A stretch of 30,026 bases of DNA from CAVSUR01 sp052143655 (GTDB taxonomy: Bacteria; Actinomycetota; Actinomycetes; Streptosporangiales; Streptosporangiaceae). Location: NCBI GenBank assembly GCA_052143655.1, contig JBKQSL010000163.1, positions 1 through 30,026 of the forward strand, written 5' to 3'. The position numbers and the translations under genes were made by a program. Below, in pieces: positions 22,790 to 30,026 of the stretch; position 1 is the stretch's first letter, and each line of letters opens with the position of its first letter. The notes under the pieces are model-generated. The model made no database searches. It saw only the letters and a program-made list of their open reading frames with translations, and had not been told where the DNA came from.

Positions 22790-23245
22790 TCAGGTGGCGC
22801 GCCGGCGGGTATGGGCCACCGTCCCGGTCAGCCCGGTCAGCCCGAATGCGAGGGCACCGTGCCACAGTCCGGTGAACACCGCGCCCGGCAGGCCGCCGCC
22901 CAGCGCCACGGTGAGCGCGAACACCACGATCGCGCACGCCGCGCCGGGGGCCAGCGCGAATCGCCAGGGGTTGCGGCGGGCCCAGCGCATGGCCCGGCCG
23001 GACCGGCCGCGCAGCAGCGCTCCGCCGCCGGCGACGGCGAAGAAGACCACCGCGCCAAGGGACACCGGGGCGCCGACTGCCAGCTGGCCGGCCAGCGCCA
23101 GGTGGGCGAGCATGTCGCCGCCCGCCGTGACAGCGCCCGCGGCCCCGGCGGCGGTCCAGGGTGCCTGGGACAAGGCCGCCCCGGAAACGGCAAGTTCCTC
23201 GCGCCGGGACAGGCCCGGCCCCGGTGTGCGGGTTGGTGCCGACAT
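22790..23245 (-). CDS. small multi-pass membrane protein, unknown function
   Basis: A 151-aa protein. ATG 23245 follows GGGAGAA by seven bases. Four hydrophobic segments can be seen (about 28-48, 50-75, 97-115 and 117-140), separated by a basic loop (RGRSGRAMRWARRNPWRF) that should face the cytoplasm. It has no recognisable family motif. It is convergent with the deacetylase and divergent from the protease pair. An AT-rich palindrome lies about 80 bp upstream. Confidence 0.65.
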   Translation of the reverse strand: MSAPTRTPGPGLSRREELAVSGAALSQAPWTAAGAAGAVTAGGDMLAHLALAGQLAVGAPVSLGAVVFFAVAGGGALLRGRSGRAMRWARRNPWRFALAPGAACAIVVFALTVALGGGLPGAVFTGLWHGALAFGLTGLTGTVAHTRRRAT

Positions 23246-23324
23246 CGTTGCTTCTCCCGATTCCTGGGCAGGCTTCCTGCCGCTGGCGGTGCCGGCCGGA
23301 CGCCGGGGTCACCTCGTGAAGTTA

Positions 23325-23334
23325 AGATATATCT
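23325..23334. promoter_or_regulatory. AT-rich 10-bp palindrome, possible operator
   Basis: AGATATATCT is a perfect palindrome within TTAAGATATATCTCTTTT, a base composition very unlike the surrounding GC-rich DNA. It may be an operator or the -10 region of the minus-strand gene starting at 23245. No matching regulator gene is in the window. Confidence 0.35.
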
Positions 23335-23427
23335 CTTTTAGGCGAGACGCCAGGCCGTCGCCATCCGGTGCCGGAGCCAGGGCATCTACCAGCGAGAACG
23401 CTGCGCAGGGGTGATACTCAGAGACCC

Positions 23428-23448
23428 TTCAGCTAACGTCCAGCCAGG
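23428..23448 (+). promoter_or_regulatory. element shared by both protease genes, copy 1 (candidate -10 TAACGT)
   Basis: TTCAGCTAACGTCCAGCCAG plus G matches the copy before the second protease (25584-25605) except for one substitution and one inserted T. TAACGT (23434-23439) fits a TAnnnT -10 hexamer. It lies about 100 bases before the shared ribosome-site block (23532-23546). Confidence 0.5.
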
Positions 23449-23550
23449 TGGTGCTTACTAGATACACCGGGCCAGGACTGCCGGCCGGCGGCAGCACGGG
23501 CATCGGCAGACGGCATTGTTTGTTGTCTCGGGGCAGAGGTGATGAGGCAG

Positions 23551-25545
23551 ATGCACGAAGACCACAGCGACGGCAGCCCGCAGCCGGGCTTTCCCGGCCA
23601 GCAGGAACCGCCCGCGCAGGGTGAGCCGACCCTGGCCTTCGGCGCTTCCGGGACTCCGGACATCGCGCCCGGCGGCGAGCCGGGCGCGGGGGCGACCGGG
23701 GCCGCCGGGCCGGGACAGCCCGGTTTCGGGGCTCAGCCCGGTGCGGCCGGCCAGCCGGGCCAGTTCGCTCCGCCCGACCGTCCTGGCCACTGGGAGCCGG
23801 CCAGCTATCCGCCCGCGCCAGCGGTCGGCCCCGGCTCGGCCGGCGGTCCAGCACCATTCGGCTCCGCCGGGGGTTACGGCGCGCCAGCCAGTTCGTGGGC
23901 GGCACCGGCCGGCCCGGCCGACGCTCCGGGCACCGGCCCCGGCGCGCCCGGCGGGCAGGCGACTGCCGGAGGATACGGGGCACCCGGCCAGTACTCGCCG
24001 AGCGGCAGTTACCCGGCCGGGGGCTACGGGCCCGCCGCCGGATACGGGCCCCCCGGCAGCTACCCGCCCGGCAGCTACCCGCCCGGCGGTTACCCGCCCG
24101 GCGGTTACCCGGCGGGCGGTTACCCGGCGGGCGGTTACGGGGCGCCAGGCAGCTTCCCGCCGCCCGGCGGTTACGGCCAGGGCGGTGCGGCACAGGGGGG
24201 CGGCTACGGTCCGTGGGGATACGGCGGTTACGGGTCGCCGGCCGGCGCTTACGGGCAGCCGCCAGCTGGCCGGCGCTGGGGCCGGGGGCTGATCGCCTAC
24301 GTGCTCGTGGCCGTGCTGGCCGCAGCGGCCGGGGCCGGCAGCGTCCTGCTAGCCCGCAGTACCAGCACCTCCGCTGGCCGGGCGCCCGCGGCCGGCGGCG
24401 GCAATCTGGGCGGTCTCGGCGGCCTCGGGCCCGGCGGCACCGGCTCGGGCAGCACCGGCTCGGGCGTCAGCAGCGCCACCGAGCACGCGGCGTACAGCGC
24501 CGTGGCGCCGGGCCTGGTCAAGATCACCAGCAACCTGCACTACCAGGGCGGTAGGGCCTTCGCCACCGGCATGGTGATCAGCAAGTCCGGCCTGGTGCTG
24601 ACCAACAATCACGTCATCGGCGGCACCAACGGCCTGACCGCGACCGTGTTCCTGACCGGGCAGAGCTTCACGGCCCGGTGGCTCGGCTACGACAAGACGG
24701 ATGACGTCGCCGTGCTGCAGCTGGAGGGGGCCAGGAATCTGCGCACGGTACCGCTGGGCAACTCGGCAACCGTCCGGGTCGGCGACGGCGTCGTGGCCCT
24801 CGGCAACGCCGACGGCACCGGCCGGATCACCACGGTGACCGGCAGCATCACCGGCCTGGACCGGACGATCACCGCCAGCGACTCGGGGCTGAACAGCGAG
24901 ACGCTGCACGGCATGCTGCAGACGAACGCCGACATCGTCCCCGGCGACTCCGGCGGGACGCTGGTCAGCACCACGGGCAAGGTCATCGGAATGGACACCG
25001 CCGCGTCCACCGGCGGGCTCAGCCAGGGCCAGCAGAACGTCGGCTTCGCCATCCCGATCAACAAGGCGCTGGGCATCGCGCACGAGATCATCGCCGGCCA
25101 GGCCAGTTCCAAGATCCAGATCGGCAGCACCGGCTTCCTCGGCGTGCTGGTGCCCGGCGGCAAGGCAGGCAGCGTCAGCAATCCCCGGAGGCAGCGCCAG
25201 CTGCAGCTCCAGGCCCTCCGCGCGGAGGGCCTGGGCGGGACGGCAGGCGCGGGGCCGGCCTGCATCAACAACTCGCAGGACGCCGGCCTGCCGGCCGGGG
25301 TCGCTCCGGTCCGGGCGGGCGCCCTGATCCTCGGCGAATTCTGCGGGACTCCGTCGGCCAAGGCCGGCATCTCGCCCGGCGACGTCATCACCGCGGTCGG
25401 CGGGCACGCGGTGACCACCCCGGCCTCGCTCAGCTCGCTGCTGACTGGTTACCGGGCGGGAGCATCAGCCGCCGTCACCTGGGTAGGCACTTCTGGACAG
25501 AAGCACACGAGCACCTTGGTCCTGGCGCAGGCCCCGCCGAAGTGA
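23551..25545 (+). CDS. membrane-anchored trypsin-like serine protease with PDZ-like domain (HtrA-type), copy 1
   Basis: A 664-aa protein. ATG 23551 is chosen since GTG 23539 and ATG 23542 lie inside the extended ribosome site GAGGTGAT (23536-23543). Residues 1-245 are a Pro/Gly/Tyr/Gln-rich, probably disordered cytoplasmic region with six GGYPPGG-type repeats. One helix follows (about 247-270, GLIAYVLVAVLAAAAGAG), then an extracytoplasmic protease with triad H354 (TNNHVIGG), D385 (DDVAVLQL) and S467 (GDSGG). The PDZ-like C-terminus (about 525-664, ILGEFCGTPSAKAGISPGDVI) carries an insert with two Cys. HtrA proteins degrade or refold misfolded envelope proteins. It is a tandem paralogue of the next gene. 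Confidence 0.9.
   Translation: MHEDHSDGSPQPGFPGQQEPPAQGEPTLAFGASGTPDIAPGGEPGAGATGAAGPGQPGFGAQPGAAGQPGQFAPPDRPGHWEPASYPPAPAVGPGSAGGPAPFGSAGGYGAPASSWAAPAGPADAPGTGPGAPGGQATAGGYGAPGQYSPSGSYPAGGYGPAAGYGPPGSYPPGSYPPGGYPPGGYPAGGYPAGGYGAPGSFPPPGGYGQGGAAQGGGYGPWGYGGYGSPAGAYGQPPAGRRWGRGLIAYVLVAVLAAAAGAGSVLLARSTSTSAGRAPAAGGGNLGGLGGLGPGGTGSGSTGSGVSSATEHAAYSAVAPGLVKITSNLHYQGGRAFATGMVISKSGLVLTNNHVIGGTNGLTATVFLTGQSFTARWLGYDKTDDVAVLQLEGARNLRTVPLGNSATVRVGDGVVALGNADGTGRITTVTGSITGLDRTITASDSGLNSETLHGMLQTNADIVPGDSGGTLVSTTGKVIGMDTAASTGGLSQGQQNVGFAIPINKALGIAHEIIAGQASSKIQIGSTGFLGVLVPGGKAGSVSNPRRQRQLQLQALRAEGLGGTAGAGPACINNSQDAGLPAGVAPVRAGALILGEFCGTPSAKAGISPGDVITAVGGHAVTTPASLSSLLTGYRAGASAAVTWVGTSGQKHTSTLVLAQAPPK
24052..24141 (+). 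repeat. six 15-bp in-frame repeats
   Basis: Units of the form CCCGGCRGYTACCCG (some starting GCG) are repeated six times and encode PGSYP/PGGYP/AGGYP within the disordered N-terminus of the first protease (residues 168-197). Confidence 0.9.
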
Positions 25546-25583
25546 GCCAGGCGCCGCAGCTGGCCGCTTGCGGTCCGCGGCGA

Positions 25584-25605
25584 TTGAGCTAACGTCCTAG
25601 CCAGG
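25584..25605 (+). promoter_or_regulatory. element shared by both protease genes, copy 2 (candidate -10 TAACGT)
   Basis: TTGAGCTAACGTCCTAGCCA plus GG; TAACGT at 25590-25595. A TTGCGG hexamer 16 bases upstream (25568-25573) could be its -35. It indicates that the second protease gene has its own promoter even though it follows the first. Confidence 0.5.
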
Positions 25606-25699
25606 GGAGACCCACGGCCGCATGGCCGGGTCTTCCCTGGCAGGGCGTTAGGGCCAAGGCGGCATCCGGACAGCCGGCCCGGCAGAGGTGATGAGCGAC

Positions 25700-27316
25700 A
25701 TGCGCGAAGAGCAGGGGCATGACGGCCAGCAGCCGGGGTATGCGGGCTCCTGGCCGACGGCTCCTGCCCCCGGCGCAGCATCGCCGCAGCCCGGCGGATG
25801 GGCAGACCCACGGCAGCCTGGGCGGCAAGTTTCCGGTGCTCCAGGGCCAGGCGGCTACGGCCAGCCCGGCGGCCCAGGATTCGGCCAGCCCGGGGGCCCA
25901 GGATTCGGCCAGCCCGGCGGCCCAGGTTACAGCCAGCCCGGGGGCTCCGGCTTCGGCCAGCCCGGCGGCCCAGCTCAGGCCGGCTACCCGGCTGCGGGGC
26001 AGCCCGGCTCGGCGCGGGACTACCTGCAGCAGGGGTCTGATCCGCCGGACGGCGGGCGGCAGCCGGGCCGGCGACGCGGCGTCGGCCTGCTGACCTACGT
26101 CCTGGTGGCCCTGCTGGCCGCCGGGGCCGGGGCTGGGTCGGTCTGGCTGGCCAACGGGAACTCCCCCGGGTCCGGCGCGGCCGCCGGGACCGGCCAGGGC
26201 GGGACGGGGCACGCCGGCGGCCCGGCGGCCGCGGCCGGCGCGATCAGCAGCGCGCGCAAGCGCGCCGTGGTCCGGGCCGTGACCCCCGGCCTGGTCGACA
26301 TCAGTTCCCGGCTCGGCTACCTGGGCGGCACCGCGGCCGCCACTGGCATGATCATCAGCCGCAGCGGCCTGGTGCTGACCAACAACCACGTCATCGAGGA
26401 CACGACCGGGCTGAGCGCCACGCTGGTGACCAGCCAGCACCGGTTCGCGGTGCGGTGGCTCGGCTACGACAAGGCCGATGACGTCGCCGTCGTGCAGCTG
26501 GTCGGAGCGGCCAACCTGCGCACGGTCCCGCTGGGCAACTCTGCGACGGTCAGGGTGGGAGACCACGTCGTCGCGCTCGGCAACGCCGACGGCCTGGGCG
26601 GCGCGCCGGCCGTCGGCGGCGCCATCACCGGCCTGAACCGGACGATCACCGCCAGCGATGATGGCACCCCGGCGACCGAGACGCTACACGGGATGCTGCA
26701 GACCAACGCGAACATCGTGCCAGGCGACTCCGGCGGGTCGCTGGTGAGCGCCGCGGGCAAGGTCATCGGCATGGACACTGCCGCGGCGACCGGGAGCGTC
26801 AGCCAGACCCAGCAGAGCGTCGGCTTCGCCATCCCGATCAACAAGGCTCTCGCCATCGCACGCCAGATCATTGCCGGCCAGGGCACCTCGAAAATCCACA
26901 TCGGCACTACCGGTTTCCTCGGCGTGCTAGTTCCCTCTGAGGGCGCCAGCAGGGTCGCGAGCCCGCGGGCGCAGCGGCGGATGCAGCTGCAGCAGTACGG
27001 GACGGGCGCGGCACCGCCGGCCACGGCAGGCTGCCTGGCCACGAACCAGGACGCGGGCATCCCGGCATCCGTCGCGCCGGCCCGCTCCGGCGCGCTGATC
27101 CTCGGCGAGCTGTGCGGCACGCCGGCCGCCCGGGCGGGCATCTCGGCCGGGGACGTCATCACCGCCGTGGCCGGGCACGCGATCACCACGCCCAGCTCGC
27201 TGACCGCCATCATGGCGGACTACCGCGCAGGCGCGAGCGCCGTAGTGACCTGGGTCAGCCCGGCCGGCGCCCGGCATACCCGCACGCTGGTCCTGGCGCA
27301 GGCGCCGCCACAGTAA
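25700..27316 (+). CDS. membrane-anchored trypsin-like serine protease with PDZ-like domain (HtrA-type), copy 2
   Basis: A 538-aa paralogue of the preceding protease. ATG 25700 is chosen by homology with copy 1 and because earlier GTG/ATG codons overlap the ribosome site (25681-25695). The N-terminal disordered region is shorter and built from five GFGQPGGP repeats. The helix (about 133-155, VGLLTYVLVALLAAGAG) is followed by the protease domain with H230, D261 and S344 (GDSGG). A PDZ-like C-terminus (ILGELCGTPAARAGISAGDVI) again carries an insert with paired Cys. The protease and PDZ parts match copy 1 closely, while the N-termini have diverged by repeat turnover. The stop codon lies in a 13-bp tandem repeat. 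Confidence 0.9.
   Translation: MREEQGHDGQQPGYAGSWPTAPAPGAASPQPGGWADPRQPGRQVSGAPGPGGYGQPGGPGFGQPGGPGFGQPGGPGYSQPGGSGFGQPGGPAQAGYPAAGQPGSARDYLQQGSDPPDGGRQPGRRRGVGLLTYVLVALLAAGAGAGSVWLANGNSPGSGAAAGTGQGGTGHAGGPAAAAGAISSARKRAVVRAVTPGLVDISSRLGYLGGTAAATGMIISRSGLVLTNNHVIEDTTGLSATLVTSQHRFAVRWLGYDKADDVAVVQLVGAANLRTVPLGNSATVRVGDHVVALGNADGLGGAPAVGGAITGLNRTITASDDGTPATETLHGMLQTNANIVPGDSGGSLVSAAGKVIGMDTAAATGSVSQTQQSVGFAIPINKALAIARQIIAGQGTSKIHIGTTGFLGVLVPSEGASRVASPRAQRRMQLQQYGTGAAPPATAGCLATNQDAGIPASVAPARSGALILGELCGTPAARAGISAGDVITAVAGHAITTPSSLTAIMADYRAGASAVVTWVSPAGARHTRTLVLAQAPPQ
25853..25972 (+). repeat. five 24-bp in-frame repeats
   Basis: Units encoding G(F/Y)(G/S)QPGG(P/S), residues 52-91 of the second protease. 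Unit 3 is identical to units 1 and 2 except at single bases. A recently expanded, slippage-prone array. Confidence 0.92.
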
Positions 27317-27349
27317 GCCGGCGCAGTAAGCCGGCGCAGTAAGCCGGCG
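27311..27349 (+). repeat. three perfect 13-bp tandem repeats spanning a stop codon
   Basis: CAGTAAGCCGGCG is repeated at 27311, 27324 and 27337. The first copy contains the TAA stop of the second protease gene. Confidence 0.95.
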
Positions 27350-27368
27350 CAGCGGAACTGGCGCAGCA

Positions 27369-27386
27369 GACCTGGCGCAGCAGGTC
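27369..27386. terminator. hairpin between convergent genes
   Basis: GACCTG-GCGCAG-CAGGTC, a 6-bp perfect stem, lies between the second protease gene and the convergent dapE. No U-tract; a bidirectional terminator is possible. Confidence 0.35.
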
Positions 27387-27411
27387 CAGCCAGGCCGGGC
27401 CGACCGCCGTC

Positions 27412-28470
27412 TCAGCCCGCCAGCCAGCGGGCCATCCGCTCGGCCGCCGTGCCGATCGCGGCCAGCTTGACGTACTCGCCGGCGGTATGCGCCAGCTGCG
27501 GGTCGCCGGGCCCGTAATTGACCGCGGGGACGGCCAGGTCGGTGAAGCGCGCCACGTCGGTCCAGCCGAGCTTGGCCCGCGGCTGCCCGCCGATCGCGGC
27601 GGCGAACGACGCCGCCGCCGGGTCGGCGAGCCCCGGGCGGGCCCCCGGGGCCATATCGGTGATCGTGACGTCCAAGCCGCCGAACACCTCCCGCACGTGC
27701 TCGGCCGCCTGCTCCGCAGTCCGGTCGGGCGCGAACCGGTAGTTCACCGTCACCACGCACTCATCCGGGATGACGTTGCCGGCCACGCCGCCCGCGATGC
27801 GCACCGCGTTCAGGCCCTCGTGATAGGCCAGCCCGTCCACCTCGGGCTGGCGCGGCTGGTAGCCGCGCAGGATGTCCAGGATGGGGCCGGCCAGGTGAAT
27901 AGCGTTGCGGCCGAGCCAGGACCGGGCACTGTGCGCGCGCTCCCCGCGGGTGCGGATCTCGGCCCGCATCGTGCCCTGGCAGCCTCCCTCCACCACGCCT
28001 CCGGTCGGCTCGAGCAGCACGGCGAAGTCGGCCGCCAGCAGGTCGGGGCGCTCCCGGCTGAGCCGCAGCAGCCCGTTGCGCGCCGCCTCCACCTCCTCGC
28101 AGTCGTAGAACACGTACGTCACGTCCCGGGCCGGCGCCGCCAGCCGGGCCGCCAGCCACAGCTGCACCGCCACGCCCGCCTTCATGTCACTGCCCCCGCA
28201 GCCGTAGAGCAGGCCGTCCTGCACCCGCGATGGCAGGTTGCCGGCCACCGGCACGGTGTCGATGTGGCCGGCCAGCGCCACCCGCTCCGGCCGCCCCAGG
28301 CCGGTCCGGGCGACGAGCGCGTTGCCACTGCGGTGCACGGCCAGGTGCGGCAGGCCCGCCAGGGCCACCTCGATCGCGTCAGCTAGCGCCGCCTCCGCGC
28401 CGCTGACGGATGGGATGTCGACCAGCTGAGCGGTAAGTTCGGCAGGGTCACGGGAAAGATCAAGCTGCAC
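27412..28470 (-). CDS. dapE: succinyl-diaminopimelate desuccinylase
   Basis: A 352-aa M20-family metalloenzyme that hydrolyses N-succinyl-LL-diaminopimelate to LL-diaminopimelate in lysine and peptidoglycan precursor synthesis (cytoplasm). Di-zinc ligands and catalytic residues are visible: H69 and D71 (AGHIDTVP), D95 (GCGGSDMKAG), catalytic E125 with E126 (YDCEEVEA), and the C-terminal His in QLAHTAGEYV. The N-terminus (LDLSRDPAELTAQLVDIPSVSG) matches actinobacterial DapE. GTG 28470 is the only reasonable start; it has no ribosome site, but a TATGCT -10-like box six bases upstream suggests a leaderless transcript. It is divergent from arcA. Confidence 0.93.
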   Translation of the reverse strand: MQLDLSRDPAELTAQLVDIPSVSGAEAALADAIEVALAGLPHLAVHRSGNALVARTGLGRPERVALAGHIDTVPVAGNLPSRVQDGLLYGCGGSDMKAGVAVQLWLAARLAAPARDVTYVFYDCEEVEAARNGLLRLSRERPDLLAADFAVLLEPTGGVVEGGCQGTMRAEIRTRGERAHSARSWLGRNAIHLAGPILDILRGYQPRQPEVDGLAYHEGLNAVRIAGGVAGNVIPDECVVTVNYRFAPDRTAEQAAEHVREVFGGLDVTITDMAPGARPGLADPAAASFAAAIGGQPRAKLGWTDVARFTDLAVPAVNYGPGDPQLAHTAGEYVKLAAIGTAAERMARWLAG

Positions 28471-28476
28471 GGCGGC

Positions 28477-28482
28477 AGCATA
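28477..28482 (-). promoter_or_regulatory. candidate -10 box for leaderless dapE
   Basis: TATGCT on the minus strand ends six bases before the GTG at 28470, so initiation would fall on the start codon itself. No clear -35 element was found. Confidence 0.4.
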
Positions 28483-28574
28483 GCCCGGCCAGCCAGGCAG
28501 CCGGCGGCACTCGGCGGCGCGCAGGCGGACTGGCCCGGTGCGGGCCGCAGCGTTACCGGCGGAACGGAGGAAAC

Positions 28575-29861
28575 GTGGAAGCGCAGGAAATTCCGGCAGC
28601 GCCCGGACCGGCAGCGCCCGGGCCGGCGGCGACTGCGGGAACAAGGCTGGGCGTGAACTCCGAGGTCGGCCAGCTGCGGAAAGTGATCTTGCACCGGCCC
28701 GGCCTGGAGCTGAAGCGGCTGACCCCCGCCAACGCCGCCGACCTGCTGTTCGACGACATGCTCTGGGTCGCCGAGGCACAGGCCGAGCACGACGCCTTCG
28801 CCGCCGCGCTGCGCCAGCGCGGCGTGCGCGTGCACTATTACGGCGAACTGCTGTCGCAGACGCTGGCGATCGGGGCCGCCCGCGAGTACGTGCTGGACCG
28901 GGTCTTCGACCCGCGGCTGCATGGCCCGCTGGCCGTGGACGCGCTCCGCGCAGCGCTGGAGGACCTGCCGGCCGCGGACCTGGCGGAGTTCCTGATCGGC
29001 GGGATCACCAAGCGGGAGATTATGGAGCTGGCGCCCGAGCCCCGGTCCATCGCTTTCCACTCCCTGGACCCGGACGGGTTCGTCCTGGCACCCCTGCCGA
29101 ACGTGCTCTACCAGCGCGACGCCTCGTGCTGGGTGTACGGAGGGGTCTGCGTCAACGCCATGCGCCGCCGGGCGCGCAGGCCCGAGACCATCCTCGGCGA
29201 GGCGCTGTACCGCTGGCATCCGATGTTCGCCGGCGGCGGCTTCGAGGTGTGGCTGCACGGCGCGCAGAGCGCGCCCGCCACCATCGAGGGCGGTGACGTC
29301 CTCGTCCTCGGCCACGGCGCCGTGCTGGTGGGGATGAGCGAGCGGACGCAGCCGCAGGCTGTGGAAATGCTCGCGCACCGGCTGTTCTCGGCCGGGGCCG
29401 CCACCAGCCTGGTCGCCATCGACATGCCGAAGGCGCGGGCCTTCATGCACCTGGACACCGTGCTCACCATGGCCGACTACGGCGTCTTCGTGAAGTACGC
29501 CGAGATGGGGATGCTGCCGTGCTACACGGTCGAGCCCGGCGCCAGCGAGCGCGAGCTGAAGGTGACCGACCACCCGCCGCAGGACATGCACGCGGCGATC
29601 GCGGCCGCGCTCGGGCTGCGCGAGATCACCGTGCTGACCGCCACCCAGGATGTGCACTCCGCGCAGCGCGAGCAGTGGGACGACGGCTGCAATGTGCTCG
29701 CGGTCGAGCCTGGCGTGGTCGTGGCGTACGAGCGGAACGTCACCACCAATACCTACCTGCGGGAGAACGGCATCGAGGTGATCACCATCCGGGGCAGCGA
29801 GCTGGGCCGCGGCCGTGGCGGCCCGCGCTGCATGAGCTGCCCGATCGAGCGGGACGCCTGA
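28575..29861 (+). CDS. arcA: arginine deiminase
   Basis: A 428-aa amidinotransferase-fold enzyme converting L-arginine to citrulline and ammonia in the cytoplasm. Hallmarks are GVNSEVGQLRKVILHRPG, ELKRLTP, LPNVLYQRD, IEGGDV, the catalytic H292 with D294 (FMHLDTVLT) and the nucleophile C419 (GGPRCMSCP). GTG 28575 follows GGAGG (28566-28570) by four bases. A ~22-residue Pro/Ala-rich extension precedes the conserved domain. The usual partners (arcB ornithine carbamoyltransferase, arcC carbamate kinase, arcD antiporter) are not adjacent: upstream is divergent dapE and downstream an abutting convergent kinase gene. It may therefore act alone in arginine catabolism or acid defence. Confidence 0.95.
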   Translation: MEAQEIPAAPGPAAPGPAATAGTRLGVNSEVGQLRKVILHRPGLELKRLTPANAADLLFDDMLWVAEAQAEHDAFAAALRQRGVRVHYYGELLSQTLAIGAAREYVLDRVFDPRLHGPLAVDALRAALEDLPAADLAEFLIGGITKREIMELAPEPRSIAFHSLDPDGFVLAPLPNVLYQRDASCWVYGGVCVNAMRRRARRPETILGEALYRWHPMFAGGGFEVWLHGAQSAPATIEGGDVLVLGHGAVLVGMSERTQPQAVEMLAHRLFSAGAATSLVAIDMPKARAFMHLDTVLTMADYGVFVKYAEMGMLPCYTVEPGASERELKVTDHPPQDMHAAIAAALGLREITVLTATQDVHSAQREQWDDGCNVLAVEPGVVVAYERNVTTNTYLRENGIEVITIRGSELGRGRGGPRCMSCPIERDA

Positions 29862-30026
29862 TCAGCTCTGCGGCAGGCAGACGGTCATCGTGGTGCCGTC
29901 GCCGGGCTGCGATGCCGCTTCCACCCGCCCGCCGTGCAGCTCGGTGATGGCCTTCACCACCGACAGTCCCAGGCCCGTCCCGGGCCGCCCCTGCCTCGAT
30001 GCGGCCGAGCAGCAGATCAGCTCGGC
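29862..30026 (-). CDS. sensor histidine kinase, C-terminal fragment at window edge
   Basis: The last ~54 codons of a kinase gene ending at TGA 29864-29862, directly abutting the arcA stop. The visible part is the end of the HATPase domain: RPGTGLGLSVVKAI (G2 box), then LHGGRVEAAS and a final TTMTVCLPQS. The 5' part lies beyond the window, so the domain architecture and partner regulator are unknown. The two genes share no spacer, so transcription of one must run into the other. Confidence 0.8.
   Translation of the reverse strand, partial: AELICCSAASRQGRPGTGLGLSVVKAITELHGGRVEAASQPGDGTTMTVCLPQS

Larger units (their letters stand above)
23246..23550. promoter_or_regulatory. 305-bp intergenic region before the protease pair
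   Basis: No gene is seen. An AT-rich island at 23320-23342 carries the palindrome AGATATATCT (23325-23334), and an element shared with the second protease gene lies at 23428-23448. The left half probably holds the promoter of the small membrane protein gene, and the right half that of the protease. Confidence 0.55.

Noticed and set aside
25853..25972. Regular 24-bp repeats considered as a CRISPR-like array
   Set aside because: The units are contiguous without spacers, in frame, and encode GQPGG peptides.

Overview
The window is a very GC-rich, densely packed stretch of an actinobacterial chromosome. The G/C third-position bias, frequent GTG starts, GGAGG-type ribosome sites, a twin-arginine secreted enzyme, an actinobacterial-type DapE and Pro/Gly-rich HtrA proteases all fit. 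A Streptosporangiales-like lineage is plausible, but the sequence alone does not fix it. No rRNA, tRNA, CRISPR array, integrase or insertion sequence was seen.

Bases 1-2618 (minus strand) hold the N-terminal part of a LolA/RseB-fold lipoprotein-type gene and a Tat-secreted protein with an N,N-dimethylformamidase beta-subunit-like domain. Bases 2743-9598 (minus strand) are a heme-copper oxidase operon. In transcription order it encodes a cupredoxin-like protein with a degenerate CuA motif, oxidase subunit II, subunit I, subunit III, a CtaG-type assembly protein lacking the usual histidines, a small acidic-tailed membrane protein, and heme O synthase (CtaB). Subunit I keeps every heme and CuB ligand, but it has an extra N-terminal membrane hairpin and lacks the canonical K-channel lysine and D-channel entry aspartate. 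It looks like an accessory oxidase rather than the standard actinobacterial bcc-aa3 enzyme: no ctaF or qcrCAB is present.

A 433-bp divergent control region with inverted repeats separates this operon from a plus-strand set (10032-18431). That set encodes an OmpR-type response regulator, its histidine kinase, a TlpA-like thioredoxin, a small anchored protein, a membrane-domain/Sco fusion, a beta-propeller-like lipoprotein, a second CtaG with intact histidines, and a second, lipoprotein TlpA. The natural reading is one regulated unit: an oxidase on one side, and on the other its copper-delivery and thiol-reduction machinery under a dedicated two-component system.

Bases 18487-22745 hold a small surface-glycan or glycolipid set: a GT28-like glycosyltransferase, an NAD-dependent sugar epimerase and a DegT/StrS aminotransferase (minus strand), facing away from a NodB-type polysaccharide deacetylase. 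A small membrane protein follows. Bases 23551-27316 contain two tandem paralogous membrane-anchored trypsin-like proteases with PDZ-like C-termini, repeat-rich N-termini and a shared upstream element. The right end has dapE (lysine/peptidoglycan precursor synthesis), divergent from arginine deiminase (arcA), and the 3' end of a sensor kinase gene.

The best candidates for something undescribed are the channel-less subunit I with its paired degenerate and canonical copper proteins, and the membrane-domain/Sco fusion.
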